From Capsicum annuum (Eukaryota > Streptophyta > Magnoliopsida > Solanales > Solanaceae): a stretch of DNA of 64,000 nucleotides. The notes beneath the pieces are model-generated. The model was not told where the DNA came from. It saw only the letters and a list, made by a program, of their open reading frames with translations, and ran no database searches. A program made the position numbers and the translations under genes. The stretch covers positions 161,576,631 to 161,640,630 of the forward strand of contig NC_061114.1 of the NCBI RefSeq assembly GCF_002878395.1, read 5' to 3'. Positions 23,909 to 36,791 of this stretch are shown one piece after another. Each line of letters begins with the position of its first letter. Position 1 is the first letter of the stretch.

Positions 23909-26144
23909 TGTAACACCCCATATTTTTGGGCTGGAATTTAAACCATCATTCTTACATGTATAGACTCAAACCCAATGATTATATATCAATATAAGTGGTA
24001 TTATCAACTATATAGTATGGTAACATCTATGGAGATGAATTAAGATCATAAAAATCTCCTAACTCAAGATAAATTGAGAACTTTTCTACTGATTGAGTTT
24101 TAGTGGATGTTCCTATTTGGGTCAACTTTAAACAACCATTAATCCTATAATATAATGATTTAAGTGTCCTAATGTGTATAAAATAAAACATCTTTGAGTC
24201 TTCTTTCCAATGCATCTGATTTCTCCCTAATCCGATATCAGAGTAGAAAGCTACGCTCATTTTACTTGAGAGTGTTTGTCTGTCAGAAGATGATGACTAA
24301 GTTGATGAGTTTTCAACTAGGTTATGACTAAGTTGATGAGCCATCAAATTAAGTCATCAACCTTAACTAGTAGATGGCAAAATCCAGCTAGATATTGATG
24401 AATAGGTTGACAAGTTGTAGCCAACCTAACGAGTTATCAACTAAAAACTCCTATGACTTTTTTTTAATTTCCTTAGGGGTAATTTGGTCTTTTACCCACA
24501 TAAAACTCCTCTTCCATGACTTAAATTATCCAATAAGAATTATTTGACCATTCTTAGTCAGTTTTTAAAGCTCATTCTACTCTCCACTCTCAAGAGAAAG
24601 AAGTTAGGGTTTCTTCCTAGAGTTTAACTTCCAAAGATCCAAATTCAAGTTTTTCTTCAAGGAATCAAGAAATTCAGGTATGTGGTGTTTGAAAAGTATA
24701 ACCTTTCATCATTGCTCCCAAAAGCTTTGATTTTATAGTTGAATTTATGAGATTTCAACTAGGGTTCATATCTAATTTTCATGTTTTTGAGATATGGCAT
24801 TATCATATGATTTAAATTTTAGTTTGCACAAGAATTTACTTTTACTTACATTTTTACTGACATGATTTCTATTATGAGATAAATTTTATTATTTTGACAT
24901 GAATTTTGATGAGTTGATAAAATAATAAAATATTTTAATCTGAGCATTGAGTTTGATATTTTGATATAAAGTTTCTATGAGATGATGAATGATTTCAAAT
25001 TTAAGCATAAGTTATTAAGTTCACAAGAAGTTAAGTTCAAGTTACAACTGTTACAGCATTATTGAAGTTCAATTTTGATCTTATGATCTCAAATAAGACA
25101 TTAAATCCACAAGTTTCCTCATTAATATGATTTAAGTAGAAGAAGCATAGTTGGTTTTTAGTTTATATGCCCTTATTTTATTTTAAGGTGGATTTCATAA
25201 GTATGAGCATATAAGTATATATTTTGGGAGTAGTATTTAGCACCGATATGGGAATGTAGGTTTAGCGTATCCTATTCTCTAGAAACTACATGCCACTATA
25301 GGTTTAGGGGCCTTGTCATAGTGTCCCCACTTTTCCCAATATGGTCTCAATTTAATGATTACTCTAAGTTAAGGTTCTATTCTAATGGAAAGGGTAAAAC
25401 AACTCTCCTCAACATGGGTAAGACATTGGACTCCATGATATTTCACATGGTTTATGTCGGTTATAAGAATCTCCCGTAAAAGTAAAAATTTTAGAAACTA
25501 AGTATAATGACTTACTAATCTTATCGAATTATGCTTTATTATCCATTTTTTATGAAGTTTTAGCTTTCAATTTTATTCATGACCAAGGTGAGTCCTCTTG
25601 CACATAGCATCCATGATTTGAATGTATGTTCAGCTTTAGTTTTACTTATTGCATTCACCTCCACATAATTAGTATATTCTAAAAGTACTGACCACATATA
25701 TGTCTTTGTGGCTATATTATTTCATAATGTAGGTACCAGTTGCATCTCACAACACCATGATCAGACAGTCCATAACTTCCAGCTAGTAGTTGATGAGTTC
25801 TCTTGATTTGAGGACCCGAGTCAACTCTAGTTTCATTATTATATTTTTATTTAGTCATATTAATTAGGTATGTATAGGGGTTATTTCCTAGCTACCTATA
25901 GTCAATATTAGTAGAGACTTCATACACAGTCAGTCAAAGTTGATGTATTCAGTTTTAGTTCCTTTTATATAACCATTGTTGTAAGTTTTGGAATAGTATT
26001 GTATTGAATAAGTTTAGTTAAAGACATCTCTCTCACTTATTATTTCTATTTTATGTATTTATTCAGTTGCTCAAAAATTATGACAACATCATAGGTTAAC
26101 TTAGGATCACTTGTGGTTTCTGAGGGCAGTCTCGAGGCATTACT
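23909..26144 (+). repeat. Element C left (5') LTR
   Basis: About 2.24 kb. U3 holds GTTGATGAG / TCATCAAC-type near-palindromic words at about 24295-24440, then AT-rich DNA with weak TATA-like sites (about 24505 and 24570), then a CTCAAGAGAAAGAAGTTAGGG-like leader. 25302-26144 repeats at 29490-30348. ORFs 24027-24260 and 26113-26352 are not genes. Confidence 0.7.
24295..24445 (+). promoter_or_regulatory. GTTGATGAG-type dyad-word array of element C
   Basis: GTTGATGAGTTTTCAAC, GTTGATGAGCCATCAA, GTCATCAAC, GGTTGACAAG..CCAACC and CGAGTTATCAAC follow one another in 150 bp. The position in the LTR matches the ACGAGTCGT arrays of D and E. Confidence 0.5.
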
Positions 26145-26147
26145 AAC

Positions 26148-26160
26148 TTGGTATCAGAGC
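26148..26160 (+). other. Element C primer binding site (tRNA-iMet)
   Basis: TTGGTATCAGAGC is a perfect complement of the plant initiator-Met tRNA 3' end, three bases after the left LTR. It is the best preserved primer site among the retrotransposons here. Confidence 0.85.
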
Positions 26161-29100
26161 ATAAGGTTTAAGTGTCCTAGGGTGTCTTTGAGGCCGTATC
26201 TAGTATATTCTTGCAGAATGGTACAAAGATGTCTGTACTTTTCTTCAGGAGGCTATTCGGCATTTAAGAAATATTTTCCTTCTCCATGCTCTAGATCATG
26301 CAGTAAAGTTATTCTCTTAGAAACTTCTATTGATTTGTATGTTACTCCATAATTATTCATCTATGACTTATTCTTGAGATAACACGAGTAGTAAATTCAA
26401 ATTCCTCCCGAGATGATGATCTCAGATTTACTATCAGTAAGTTCAAAAATCACACAAAGGGATGAAGAAGAGACCATTGGTGTGGTTAAGGTCCTTTAAT
26501 TCAAAAGCTTATGTCCTCATCCATATAAGTTATGCAGTAAAGACAGAATATGATATGTATTTAGACTCCTCATTAACCCTTCAATATAGATAGTGCTCAT
26601 ATGAGGAGAGAGTACATTCCTAGATTGTTAAATAGAGTTTGCATTCAAGGAATAGTGTAACTTGGGGTGTTGTAATCCATAAGTAGTAGAACGACCTAAT
26701 AGTTAGAAGTATGGATTTAGAAGTGTAGTAACAAGAAAGATGTGGATATATATTAATTAAGAGTATAGTGATGGCTCTATGTATACTATTAAGTAAGGAA
26801 TAAGGTGATACATCTTTGGGTGTTAACTAAAAAGGTAGTGCTTATGGTGTATATTTCATGGTGGAAGGTAGATAATGAGTATTTTGTTAAGGTGACTTAA
26901 AGTATGATTGAAGTAGGAAAGGAGTTATTGCTGTCATTTCATTGTGTTAGAAAAGTATAGGTTATTAATAAAAGTATTTGGTGGTTGAAGATTGTTGATT
27001 TAGGCTTCCCTTGTGATTGTGAAAGAGGAAATTACTTGAAACTTAAAGACATATGAATGTAATTTAGGTGTATGGATGGGTAAATAGTAGTGATATGTAG
27101 AAGGAGTACGTGCTAATGGATTATAATAAGATAGACCATAATATTATGATTAATTATTATTATTATAAGGTTTTAGTGGACTAGCATTTCTTGATGTTTT
27201 ATTTATAGCTGCCAACCAAAAATAGTATCTGAGATTGTATTGCTAATCATGTCTAGTATTAGAATCTAAGCTTGACCAGTGGATGATTACCAATGTGGAA
27301 ATAGTGATTTCTTGGGATAGTGAGGCTAGTTATATGGAAGTGATCTGGTAGGCTTGAAAAATGTATACAAGAGTTTAAGTTTATTTATTTGCAATTATGA
27401 TGTTGTAGGTATGATATAGAGGTGTACCCAAGGTGATATGGTGATGCATTATTTTCTAAGTTTTTAAAGTGTCGTGTGTGCCTAGATAGTACCCTTGAGT
27501 TGCTAAGTGTAAATAAGGCTAGTTTTATAGTATATGGTGCTCTTAATAGCTAAGTCATGAGTTATAAGTTGTCGATGTTGGGTATTTTGATGTAATAGTA
27601 ATTCTCATGGTTAAAAGAAAAATATAAGTTTAGATATGTGATATTAGTAAGCTATGAAGAAAAAAAGGCAAATTTTTTATTTAGTGAGGTAGATATGTTT
27701 CCAAGAAGAGCGTAAGTTTATGATGATGATTATTGAAGCTAGAGGAAGCTAAGGGTGGTATATAAGAGAACAGTGTCCAAGAAAAAAAGTTAGTACTTCC
27801 ATAATATAATTATCTGGGCGAGTTGATAATTCATATGTAAACCGTTATAATGAAGAAATTATGGCTTAGTCTTAAGGGTATGGAATAGGCCAGACTTAGA
27901 ATGTCGGATTTGATCTAAGTAGGAGATGATAGGGTAAAGAACCAAATCAAGTTTTGAGAATTAGATTGTGATACATGTCAATAAAAGTTATGATGAGATT
28001 GTGGTCTATTCTTACTCTAACATATTCCTTTCCCTGGATTTCAGTTATTATGGCATCCTATCCATGTCGTGTATGATAGAGCCACTCTTGTGACTAATGC
28101 TCATACACTTCATGCATATTTATGTTCATTCTTAACTCCAAGTAAAAGAAGTAATAGCTTCACTCTATGATCTGATTCATCCCTCATGAATCTATGAGTT
28201 CCAATCTTATGTTAAGTAACTTATGATAAGAATGAACCCATGTTTTAGAGTATGCTCAGTTTCAAGACTCATGATACAACCTAAATGACTAAAGAAATTC
28301 GCATTTCATCATGTATCTCCTCAGTTCAAATCTCTTTAATGAGTCCATACCTTTGATACTCTATTTCTCAAGCCTCAGGAAAGTGTCAAAGTTATGTATA
28401 GTATTCTTCATGCTTCATGTCCTTATGTTCTATCCCTTTAGTGACCTCTTCTTATGTTAAAATATTGGTGATGAAAATGGATGAGCAGTGGTTTAGACGA
28501 GAAAGAGTATATGACCCTCATTAGGAAAGATTATTGTATGTTTGTTTTATCTAAGGCTACAAGTACAAAGGAATATTGAGGAAAAACATTGGTATATATC
28601 ATAGTTAGTTGAGAATTCTAGGTGTACCTTATTGGGGATACGGTATAAATATTGATATTGATAGAGGTAGTAGAGAATATAGGGAAAAAATCCTAGGTGA
28701 GTTGGTTTCTTAAAAGTTCATGTGTGGTTATAATGATAGGCTTGAATGTCATACTGGTACATAAGTGGATGAATGCATTGTGTTCTAGAGAATTCCTAGT
28801 AAGAGTTCTGGGTTAGTCGTTGAAGTGCTAAGGTGTGTTATGCTTAGGATAAGAGCCTTGAAAAAACATAGAATATTGAATTTTGTGGTTTAGACTAGTA
28901 TTCAGGTGTAATGTGTAGTACTTTCGAATTTCGAGTTAGGATTGAACATGGTGAAAGTATGTAACTCAACTTAGAGTTTGTATGAGGTAGTCATTTGTAC
29001 CCATGCGAAAATTATAAGTTGCATCAAAAGAACTATAGTATTTAAGAGGAAAAGTATATTTGAGGGAGTATTTACGATAAGTGTAGCTAAGCTTGAAAGT

Positions 29101-29489
29101 TAGCAGTTGCATCGCCTAAGCTATAGTAATTCTATTCTAGATTCTATTTTTTGTGCATATGTCCTATGTTATAGAGTTATAGCCATGTTGCAATTCTTTT
29201 TTTGAATCCCATGCTCACATCCTACCCAAAATTCTTTCCCGTGATTGTTATTAGAAGTTATGATAAGAAGAGTTTGAGGAAACTTATATTCCATTCTTAG
29301 TAACTCTTGGGAGATTTTTGATTGCATTAGCTATCACTTTGCAGTTCTGTATGTATGATCGTCTCATAATTTTTAAATTGAGTTCTAAACTTTCAACATG
29401 AATTATCTCCTTATAGTCAATCAAATCAGCTCAAAAATCAGTTTCATGATTGAAGTTTTATCATTTCAGCTCAGCTATATGGTCTTAGT
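26161..29489 (+). other. Element C interior, unassigned
   Basis: About 3.3 kb, AT-rich, with stops in all frames every few dozen codons and no frame over 60 residues. I saw no zinc knuckle, protease, RT or integrase motif on either strand. A stretch near 28020-28480 is TC-rich and looks like LTR or leader DNA of another element. Confidence 0.5.
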
Positions 29490-30348
29490 TTAGGGGCCTC
29501 GCCAGAGAGTGTCCCCCATTTTCCCAATATGGTCTTAGTTTAGTGATCACTCTAAGTAAAGGTTCTATTTTGTTGGAAAGGATGGATAATCTCCCCTCAA
29601 CATGGGTAAGATGTTGGACTCCATGATATCTCACATGGTTTATGTCGGTTATAAGAATCTCCCGTAAAAGTAAATATTTTAGAAACTAAGTATAATGACT
29701 CACTAAGCTTATCAAATTATGCTTTATTAGTCTTGTTTTATGATATTTCAGCTTTCATTTTATTCATGACCAAGGTCAGTCCTTTTACACTTAGCATGAA
29801 TGATTCGAAAGTATGTTCATCTTCAGTTTTAATTATTTCATTCACCCCCATGTACTCTGTATATTCCAGAAGTACTAACCATATATATGTATGGATGGAT
29901 ACATTATTTCATAATGTAAGTACCACTTGTAGCCCACGACACCATGATCAAATAGTCTATAACTTCCAGCTAATAGGTGATAGTTTCTCTTAATTTGAGG
30001 ACTCGAGTCAACTCTAGTTCTAACATTATATTTTTATTTAGTCGTATTGATCAGGTAAGTCTAGGGGTCATACACTGGCTACCGATAGTCAGTATTACTA
30101 GAAGCTTCTTAGACAATGAGTCAAAGTTGATGTTTTTCGTTTTAGTTTCCTTTGTATAACCATTATTGTTAGTTTTTGAACAGTATTGTATTGAACAAGT
30201 TCAGTTAAAGACATCTCTTTTGCTTATTCTCTCCAGTTTATATATGTATTCAGTTGCTCGTGAATTATTCTAGTATCATGGGTTAGCTTAGTATCACTTG
30301 TGCTTCTAAGTACCCTATTACTTCTAGGGGTAGTCTTGGGGTGTTACA
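29490..30348 (+). repeat. Element C right LTR (truncated)
   Basis: Repeats 25302-26144 from GTTTAGGGGCC through the CTCAACATGGGTAAGA and GAATCTCCCGTAAAAG blocks to the terminal GGGGTGTTACA. It lacks the U3 word array. Confidence 0.8.
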
Positions 30349-31400
30349 CTGACTCCGCCACTTGTGGTCGTAGGCATTACCATAAGTACTTTATTGCATT
30401 GCCCACAAAATTCATGGACTCCGAATTTGCTCCACACAAGTTTGTAAAGTGACTATTGTTGCCACAAATCTCACACCAAGACAGAGTCTTCTAATTACTT
30501 TTACCTGATCCTGAGACCGATTCACACCCAATTTGCTAAACTGTGTCATCATTCAATTCTGAAGAGCTGACAATTGGGAAGCTAAGGTTGTGACAGTATC
30601 AACTTTGATCATGACTATAGGATTTTTCACTCACATCTAGAACATGTTATTTAAAATTATCTTATGTAATACGGTTCAACAAGGTATAAACCTCATCAAA
30701 GGTCTTCTTTAATGCTTCACCACCTATAGCTGAATCTAGGAAAATCTTTGAATTATGGAAAAGAGATTCAACAAAAGTGTGAGCCAATACCTTATTGGAC
30801 TATTGGTATTGTGGGAAGTCTCAGAGTAGAGATTTAACCCTCTACCTAGCATGATACAAGTTCTCATCCAGATTCTACGTAAAACTCAAAATTTTACTGT
30901 GTAGCCTTGCAGTCTTGCCAAATGGGAAAAATAGATGTGGAACTTCCTTTCCAAGTCATCCCATATAGTGATAGAACCTGTCATCTTAGTGTTCAACCAC
31001 TTTTTTGCTTCCCCTAAAGTGAGAAGGAGAAGAGTGTTAGTCGCACATAATCTTAGAGACTCTAGTAAGGATTATTATGTCACTATCTCCAAGAAATTCT
31101 ATAAGTAAACCGATGGATCCTCATATGACAAGCTCATAAACTGCCAACAGTTGTGAAAAATTTGCACCATAGGTGCAAGAGTATCTTCAGCTTGCTGAAT
31201 TTAAGGTATCCGATAGAGAAGTACTACTTCTCTTCTATATTTGTCTAAGTGTTGCTCAAGTTTAGTATATGGGTCAAACAAATCCCTGTCCCTTACCATC
31301 TTACTAGCTTTTCAAACCTGAACCTACAATTTTAGAAGCTAAGATCAAGTAATTTGAACTCACGAAATCAAATAGTAAAACTAAAACTAAGTTTCCAATT
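30349..31400 (-). pseudogene. Region B gag N-terminal part
   Basis: Minus-strand relic between the tRNA-Asp primer site and element C. Motif-like pieces include a TFDEVYTLLNRI-like block near 30715-30665, the usual end of the Athila/Tat capsid domain, and a Cys/His-rich stretch near 30475-30360 that looks like a decayed zinc knuckle. The capsid region 31300-30750 has a large number of stops. It continues at 23908 beyond element C. Confidence 0.65.
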
Positions 31401-31407
31401 TATAAGT

Positions 31408-31423
31408 CCCCAGCAACGGCGCC
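31408..31423 (-). other. Region B primer binding site (tRNA-Asp)
   Basis: Plus strand CCCCAGCAACGGCGCC differs from the plant tRNA-Asp 3' end at one position within the match. It lies 7 bp from the LTR start at 31431. This is the typical primer of the Athila/Tat clade. Confidence 0.85.
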
Positions 31424-31430
31424 GAAAAAT

Positions 31431-32727
31431 TGTTACACCTAAGCGCACATGCAAGTGTACGTGTTCCACCAAGTATTAAAATGTCCTTTAAGATTCAAGT
31501 ATCGATCCCATAGGTACTCTTGCTTAAACACTATCCAATTCAAGTTCACTATGAAGATTAAACAAATGCTAAAATAACCAAGAGTATTTGAAAGTAAAAA
31601 ACTCAAAGTAAACTTAACTATATTGCAATGTAAATGGCTCGAACAATAATGGGGAGAAACCCAGGTCTAAGGAACTAAGAAAATCCTACTTAGCAATATA
31701 ATTTTGTTGGTTTGGTTAATTATCTTGGTTGTTGATTCACAGGGTTGCTATTATGACTACGGTTTTTCGAGCCTCTAGTCAACTATCTAACTTAGCCCCA
31801 CAACTACATTGTTGAGTGAGGATGCAAGTAATAAGTTAAACAAATTTGTATTTATTCCCATCTATGAACCAAATAGGGAAAATTAGGTACATTCCTATCC
31901 TAAATGCATAATATAAATTCAATTCATTGAATGACTACGATCTCATCCTATATATCCCACGTTCTATTCTATTATTCCTCCTTCTAGGCTCTCGATAGAA
32001 ATATGTATTTATCCTAAGGGTCACAAATCTATTAAATAGTCAATAACAAGAATATTTTAACAACAAACAAATATAATAACATAAACCAACTCAATTAACA
32101 AGCTTAAGTACTCATGTTCTTAGCCTTAACCCTTGATAAGGGTGTTTAGCTTCTCATTGACCTACAAAGAAACAAAATGATGAATTTATCTAATAATCCA
32201 AAACTAAACTAAATTAAAGGAATATAAAACCTATTTAAGTCTCATAAAGTCTATTTCAATCCCCTTAAATTAGAGGATAGAGGGCGTGCACGGCCCTAGG
32301 CCCAAAATTTCCAGATTTTGTCATGCTTTGCTCCATGCATTTGACCTTTGATTCCTTAATTCATGGTAGCTTTTACTCTTTATTTCCAGATTTTATATCC
32401 TCCATTTATCACGCTTGTCATATTTTCAAGCTTTCTATAATGTAAAACACCATGAATTAGAGCTCACAACATGATAGAATCCAACAAGAATAACTAAAAT
32501 AACATATAGCTCAAGCTAAGTGTACTAGTCTTCTTGTCTATACTCTAAATGAATGTTTTGCTTAAAACTTTGATTTTAACACACATTAAAGCATCATAAA
32601 CAAGTAAATTAACACTTATATGATCATTTATATGAAGATTAACTCATTACGCACCCAAGAAGTCCTCAAAACTAGGCTAATGAAGGCTAAATAACAACAC
32701 TTAGGTGCATAAATCCACCTAAGATCA
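31431..32727 (-). repeat. Region B right (5') LTR, unlike the left one
   Basis: Begins TGTTACACCTAAG and ends near GATCA at 32727, adjacent to the primer site, so it is the 5' LTR of the gag next to it. It shares only loose blocks with 13365-14899 (a TCGATCCCATAGG-like stretch and a CTAAGGAAC-like stretch). It lacks an obvious word array; only GGGCGTGCACGGCCC at about 32283 stands out. The outer edge is less certain than the inner one. Confidence 0.6.
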
Positions 32728-34461
32728 TTTTATATAGCAGGTGTTGGGGTTTAATAGTAGTTTGGCTAGCACCGGTACTACTCCAGCTATTTTGATATTT
32801 CTATCCCCAGCCTTACAGCATGCAGTTATTGTAGAGCCTAGGATAGATGTAGGCTCTAAGAGCAACATGTTTACCCGATAGATATTAGGATCGATGATGA
32901 CTAGAAATGAGTATGGAATTTTCTATAAGTTCATAAAGATGAAACTTCTAGTATTTTAGGGTACTGCGCCTGAGCATGTTTTGAGTTTTTGATTAATTGC
33001 CATGAGCATCTACATAAGTTGGGTGATGATTGAGAGATATGGTGTTGAATTCATGTGTTTTTATTACTGGATAATTCTAATCAATGGTTGAGGTCATTTT
33101 TTAAGTATAGGCCTACCTTATCTCCACTTAATTTGGCTTAGTTTTAGAAAGTGTTTCTAATAAGTATGTTTCTTACAGATATCATGATTAGAAAAAATGA
33201 GTTTCTAAAGTTATATTAGGGTGATATGACTATGGTGGACTATGAGACCAAGTTTCATGCCTTGTCTCTTTATTCAATTCAGTTAATTACTTTATCGGAG
33301 AAGTGAATTAGATGTTTTATGAAAGGTTTAAATCTGGGGATTCAAATGGTTACCTTGTTAGTGGTGGCTTTAATCAAGTCTATCTAGGATGTGGTGAGTT
33401 TCCTAAGAATATTGAATCTATTAGAAAGAAAGAGCAGGTGAAGACTGAGGAAAAAAGGCCTAAATGTCTAGAAAGTTCAATGGTACTTTTTAAAAGGTCA
33501 TTGTTGGTAGGGTCATTTTTTTCGACCTTAGAATTCAATCATCCATATGTCTGTAGGATTCCTATCTAGGGTCAGTTATCAACCTTCCTAGAAAAAAAGG
33601 TATACACCTTCATAGTCTTTAGTTTAAGTACCAGCTTTAGACATCAGGTAACACGAGTGTCGAGCTTTTGGCCACATTAAGGGGTGTTGTCCTAATTTCT
33701 TATTTATAGGTTAGTTGACTCAGCAACTACCTTATAATCTACTAGTTCTAGTTGGGCATGGTGGTGGAGAAAATAGTAGGGATCATCCATATAATGGGTA
33801 TGGTGGCCAGGCTACAGGGAAGGGTGGTTACTAAGCTAATTGAAGTGTAGGATTAGTTGATAAAGGTGGTGCTTGGGATGGTAGAGATGGCGGTTAGTGT
33901 GGATACAGGTTTATCTTAATGTTCTTGTGGTTCATCCTACAGATAAAGCTTCTTTTTTGTTGTGATCATAAGTAATATTCTTGTTTGTGATTGTATGGCT
34001 TTTATATTATTTGATCCCATGTCTACTTTCTCTTACGTGTTTGGAAATTTACTTTGGGCTAGGATTTAGACTGTGACTATATTGATACTCTTATGTATGT
34101 GTTTACATTAATTGGGGTTCCTTTATGTGTTGATAAAGTCTATTGAGAGTGTCATATGATGTTTATAGGGTATAAATATTAGACCCCAAAATTTTCAACA
34201 AATTTATTTTGGCACTTCTTTCTTGTTTAATGGTGATTTTTGAGTTGAAGTATGATAAGGAATGATAACGGGACCATTAGGTAGTGTTTTAGAATTTTCA
34301 AAATATGTTTAGAGTCATTTTGGGACTACAAAATAGTGAGGGTCCGTAATAAGAGTGTGTCAAGCTCTAGGCATACTGCGATAAGGGCGTGCCACTCCTA
34401 AGGGCATAAAAACACCAATTTTGTTTTTTGGGGGGATTTTTTGGTCTTTTACTTATCAAAC
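32728..34461 (+). pseudogene. Relic H: Gypsy gag and protease remnant
   Basis: Plus-strand translation shows chromovirus-type gag landmarks in order: YGVEFM near 33030, then an RKNEFLKLY..GDMTMVDYETKFHALS stretch near 33195-33275, then RCFMKGLN near 33312-33335, then a zinc-knuckle remnant (C-x4-GH-x4-C) near 33659-33694. A protease-like VVIISNILVCD..FILFDPMSTFSYV stretch (in parts) lies near 33955-34040. Many stops. It ends at the LTR of element E. The gag type is like that of relic G but on the opposite strand, so they are not one element. Confidence 0.6.
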
Positions 34462-36788
34462 TATAACACCCCAGATATATGCCTCTAAAATTCTTAAGTT
34501 TTTACACTTACTGCCTAGACTACCACTCTCCCTATGAGTTATAGAGTGTCATTATGGGTCATAGGACCCTAATCATAGCCTGACTAGTGTGTTTGGGTAA
34601 GTTTCTGTATTGATCACAATTACTACCCAATGAGTCGTTAAGACTCATTACGAGTTGTAGTGTCCCAATCATAGGGTGATTAGTGGAAGTTCCAAAGAAC
34701 CTTTCCTGAGTATGACGTTCACCCTATTATTCGTAGGGCCATGATACGAGTCATATAATGGTTCTCGTACCTTAAATAATAAAGGTGTCTAATGTTTCTA
34801 TCTTGACTACAATTTGACCTAATGAGTCATAAGGTTTGACTACAAGTTTTAGGGAACAACTTGTACCTAGACCAGTGTTGGTGCCCATGGACACTGTCTA
34901 GACTATAACTTAATGTCATGAGTCATAGGGAGACTCTATGAGTTGTAAGGTCACCCAGAACAACTGGACAACAATTTTTAGCTCTTATTTAAGGGGCACT
35001 TTGGTAATTTTCCTCCTTTCCTAAATAAAATCATATCCATAAAACATGTTGAGGATCTTATTTTCAGCATTTAACCATCAAATACATTCTCTCAAACTCT
35101 CGCAAATCCTCAAGCAACAGCAAGCTAGGGTTCCTCAAGGTTGATATCTAGGGTTTCAATTTGTGGCTTCTTCTCCATAACTCTTAATATTTTAGGCATG
35201 TTACTATTCCCTAACTCTTATTATACAAAGCATGTGTTTTAAATTTTTATTCAAGAGGTTTTAAATATTAGCTTTGGAATATGGGTTGAGGGTTTTGAAT
35301 GATTATTTCCCCAAATATTATTCCCATATTTATATGTAATTTTCTTGCATTATTGATAGTTTTAAACTTAAAGGTGCATGGGCATGGTGAATAAACTAAG
35401 AGGTTGTGGATTCTCTAAATTATATGGATTTTGATGAATGAATTGGTGACAACCTCAACCCAATTGCATGAAATTGGCTTAATTTGAGAGTATACTTAGA
35501 CATTGAACTATTTTGAGACCTTACATTACATAAAATGTTGATTGAACATATATTTTGTCTTTAAAAGGGCCTTAGTGGCCACGGATTGATTTTGAATTGG
35601 AATCTTAAGTTCAATTGATTAAATGGATTTGAGTCCTAATTAATTAAATAGATTTGAGTCCTATTGCATTATGGGTTAGAGTCCCACTTGGCTAAATGTA
35701 TGGGTTAGTCCTAGTTGGCTAAATAGATTGGAGTCTTGTTAGCTGATGGGTTAGAGTCCTAGCTGGCTAGCTGGTTAGTTTGGCATAATGACAATGACTT
35801 GCAAGCTTTCTTAGTCGGTATGAATATACCACTTGATGATGCCTTGACTCCTAGATTAAATGGTTGGTAATATATGTAAATATTTTAATTAGACTTAAAA
35901 GAGGTTATGTAGCTAGTCGTAAAGGCGTGAGTTCCAAAGGATTGATATTGGAAACCATGTTTATCGGTGTGTGGGTTTAAATAATAGGGTGTTTAGTCAC
36001 CCTTATTATTATTATATGACCTGGAGGTTTGAGTCCCATGTGGTTCATATACATAAGATTATTCTCCAGTTCATGTGGCTACACACACTGGGGCCCGACT
36101 AGGGGGTGAGAGCTAAGGCCCATATAGCCTGTGGGTACTATTAATAATGGTTAAGCTACATAGTCTAGGATAATGTCTTACATTTTATGCTAAGCCATGT
36201 TCCCTATCCCAGCATGTTATATATATATATATATATATATGTACAATGTGTGCATGTGGATTATACAATGGTTTTGGCTTAGAATTTATTTTACTCCTTA
36301 CTTGAGTTATACGCTAGCTTTTACCCCGCTAACTGTCTTCAGACGTTGTATCCCCATGCGATGCAGGGAACAGAGACACTTCTACTTTTTCTATGTAGAA
36401 TTAGGATTTCTGAGTTGCTAGTAGTCAGCTTTGAAGTGGTGAGCTTCCATACTCTAGAAGGGTTATCATTTTAAAGTCTTGTCTAGTTAATGTCATAGAT
36501 TATTTACTTTTTTGGACTTATTTTGGCTATCATTGGGGGCATGTCCTGACTCAGATTTGTTTTCAATTTTGTTAGAGGCTTTTGTGGATAACTGTGGTCT
36601 TGAGAAGGTCATTGATTTTGTAGAACCATATCATAGTGCTAATAATATTCATATGCTATCTTGTTATATGTTCAAAATTCAGCCACTACTAGTATATCAT
36701 ACTCTATTTGACTAGGCAAAGGGATAGTCTCTGGTCCTTAGCGGAGCTGAGATGGTCGTCACTGCCACTACTGGATTAGGTCATGAAA
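34462..36788 (+). repeat. Element E 5' LTR
   Basis: Word array (ACGAGTCGT-type) about 34530-34960, then TATTTAAGGGG (34986-34996) as TATA-like box. Also a degenerate minisatellite of TTGGAGTCCTAGTTGGCTAAATG-like units (about 35625-35775, described in parts) and a TA-repeat at 36219-36241. ORFs within (36197-36421, 36512-36715) are not genes. Confidence 0.85.
34530..34996 (+). promoter_or_regulatory. ACGAGTCGT-type dyad array and TATA-like box, element E 5' LTR
   Basis: Words in varied decay, for example TATGAGTTATAG near 34535, AATGAGTCGTTAAGACTCATT near 34629 (two abutting), TACGAGTCATATAA near 34755, CATGAGTCATAGGG near 34917. The box TATTTAAGGGG follows about 35 bp after the last word. 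The 3' LTR has better preserved words (51214-51610) and the same box (51651-51661). Confidence 0.55.
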
Positions 36789-36791
36789 ATC

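Larger units (their letters stand above)
23909..30348 (+). mobile_element. Element C: LTR element inserted in region B gag, no recognised genes
   Basis: Starts TGTAACACCCC and ends GGGGTGTTACA. Flanks cagac (23904-23908) and ctgac (30349-30353) match at 4 of 5 positions, as expected for a 5-bp target duplication. A perfect 13-base initiator-Met primer site (26148-26160) follows the left LTR. The last about 850 bp of the left LTR repeat at the right end, but the first 1.39 kb does not, so the right LTR is truncated or replaced. The LTR edge resembles chromovirus LTRs. The 3.3-kb interior shows no gag or pol motif in my reading, so C is either a non-autonomous derivative or too decayed. Confidence 0.7.
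13365..32727 (-). mobile_element. Region B: composite Athila/Tat-like element with extra ORF module, split by element C
   Basis: On the minus strand the order is LTR (31431-32727), tRNA-Asp primer site (31408-31423), gag (to 30349, then 23908-23290 beyond element C), RT/RNase H (about 23290-21690), integrase (about 21340-20455), an extra ORF module (20380-16440), a 3' UTR homologous to A's, and an LTR (13365-14899). Two features are odd: the outer LTRs do not match each other, and the protease is missing. Removing C joins the two gag parts in the expected order. Treating 13365-32727 as one element is an inference; it could be two elements fused by recombination or deletion. Confidence 0.6.

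Noticed and set aside
26113..26352. 79-residue ORF after element C LTR as gag start
   Set aside because: It begins inside the LTR, spans the primer site and shows no gag motif.
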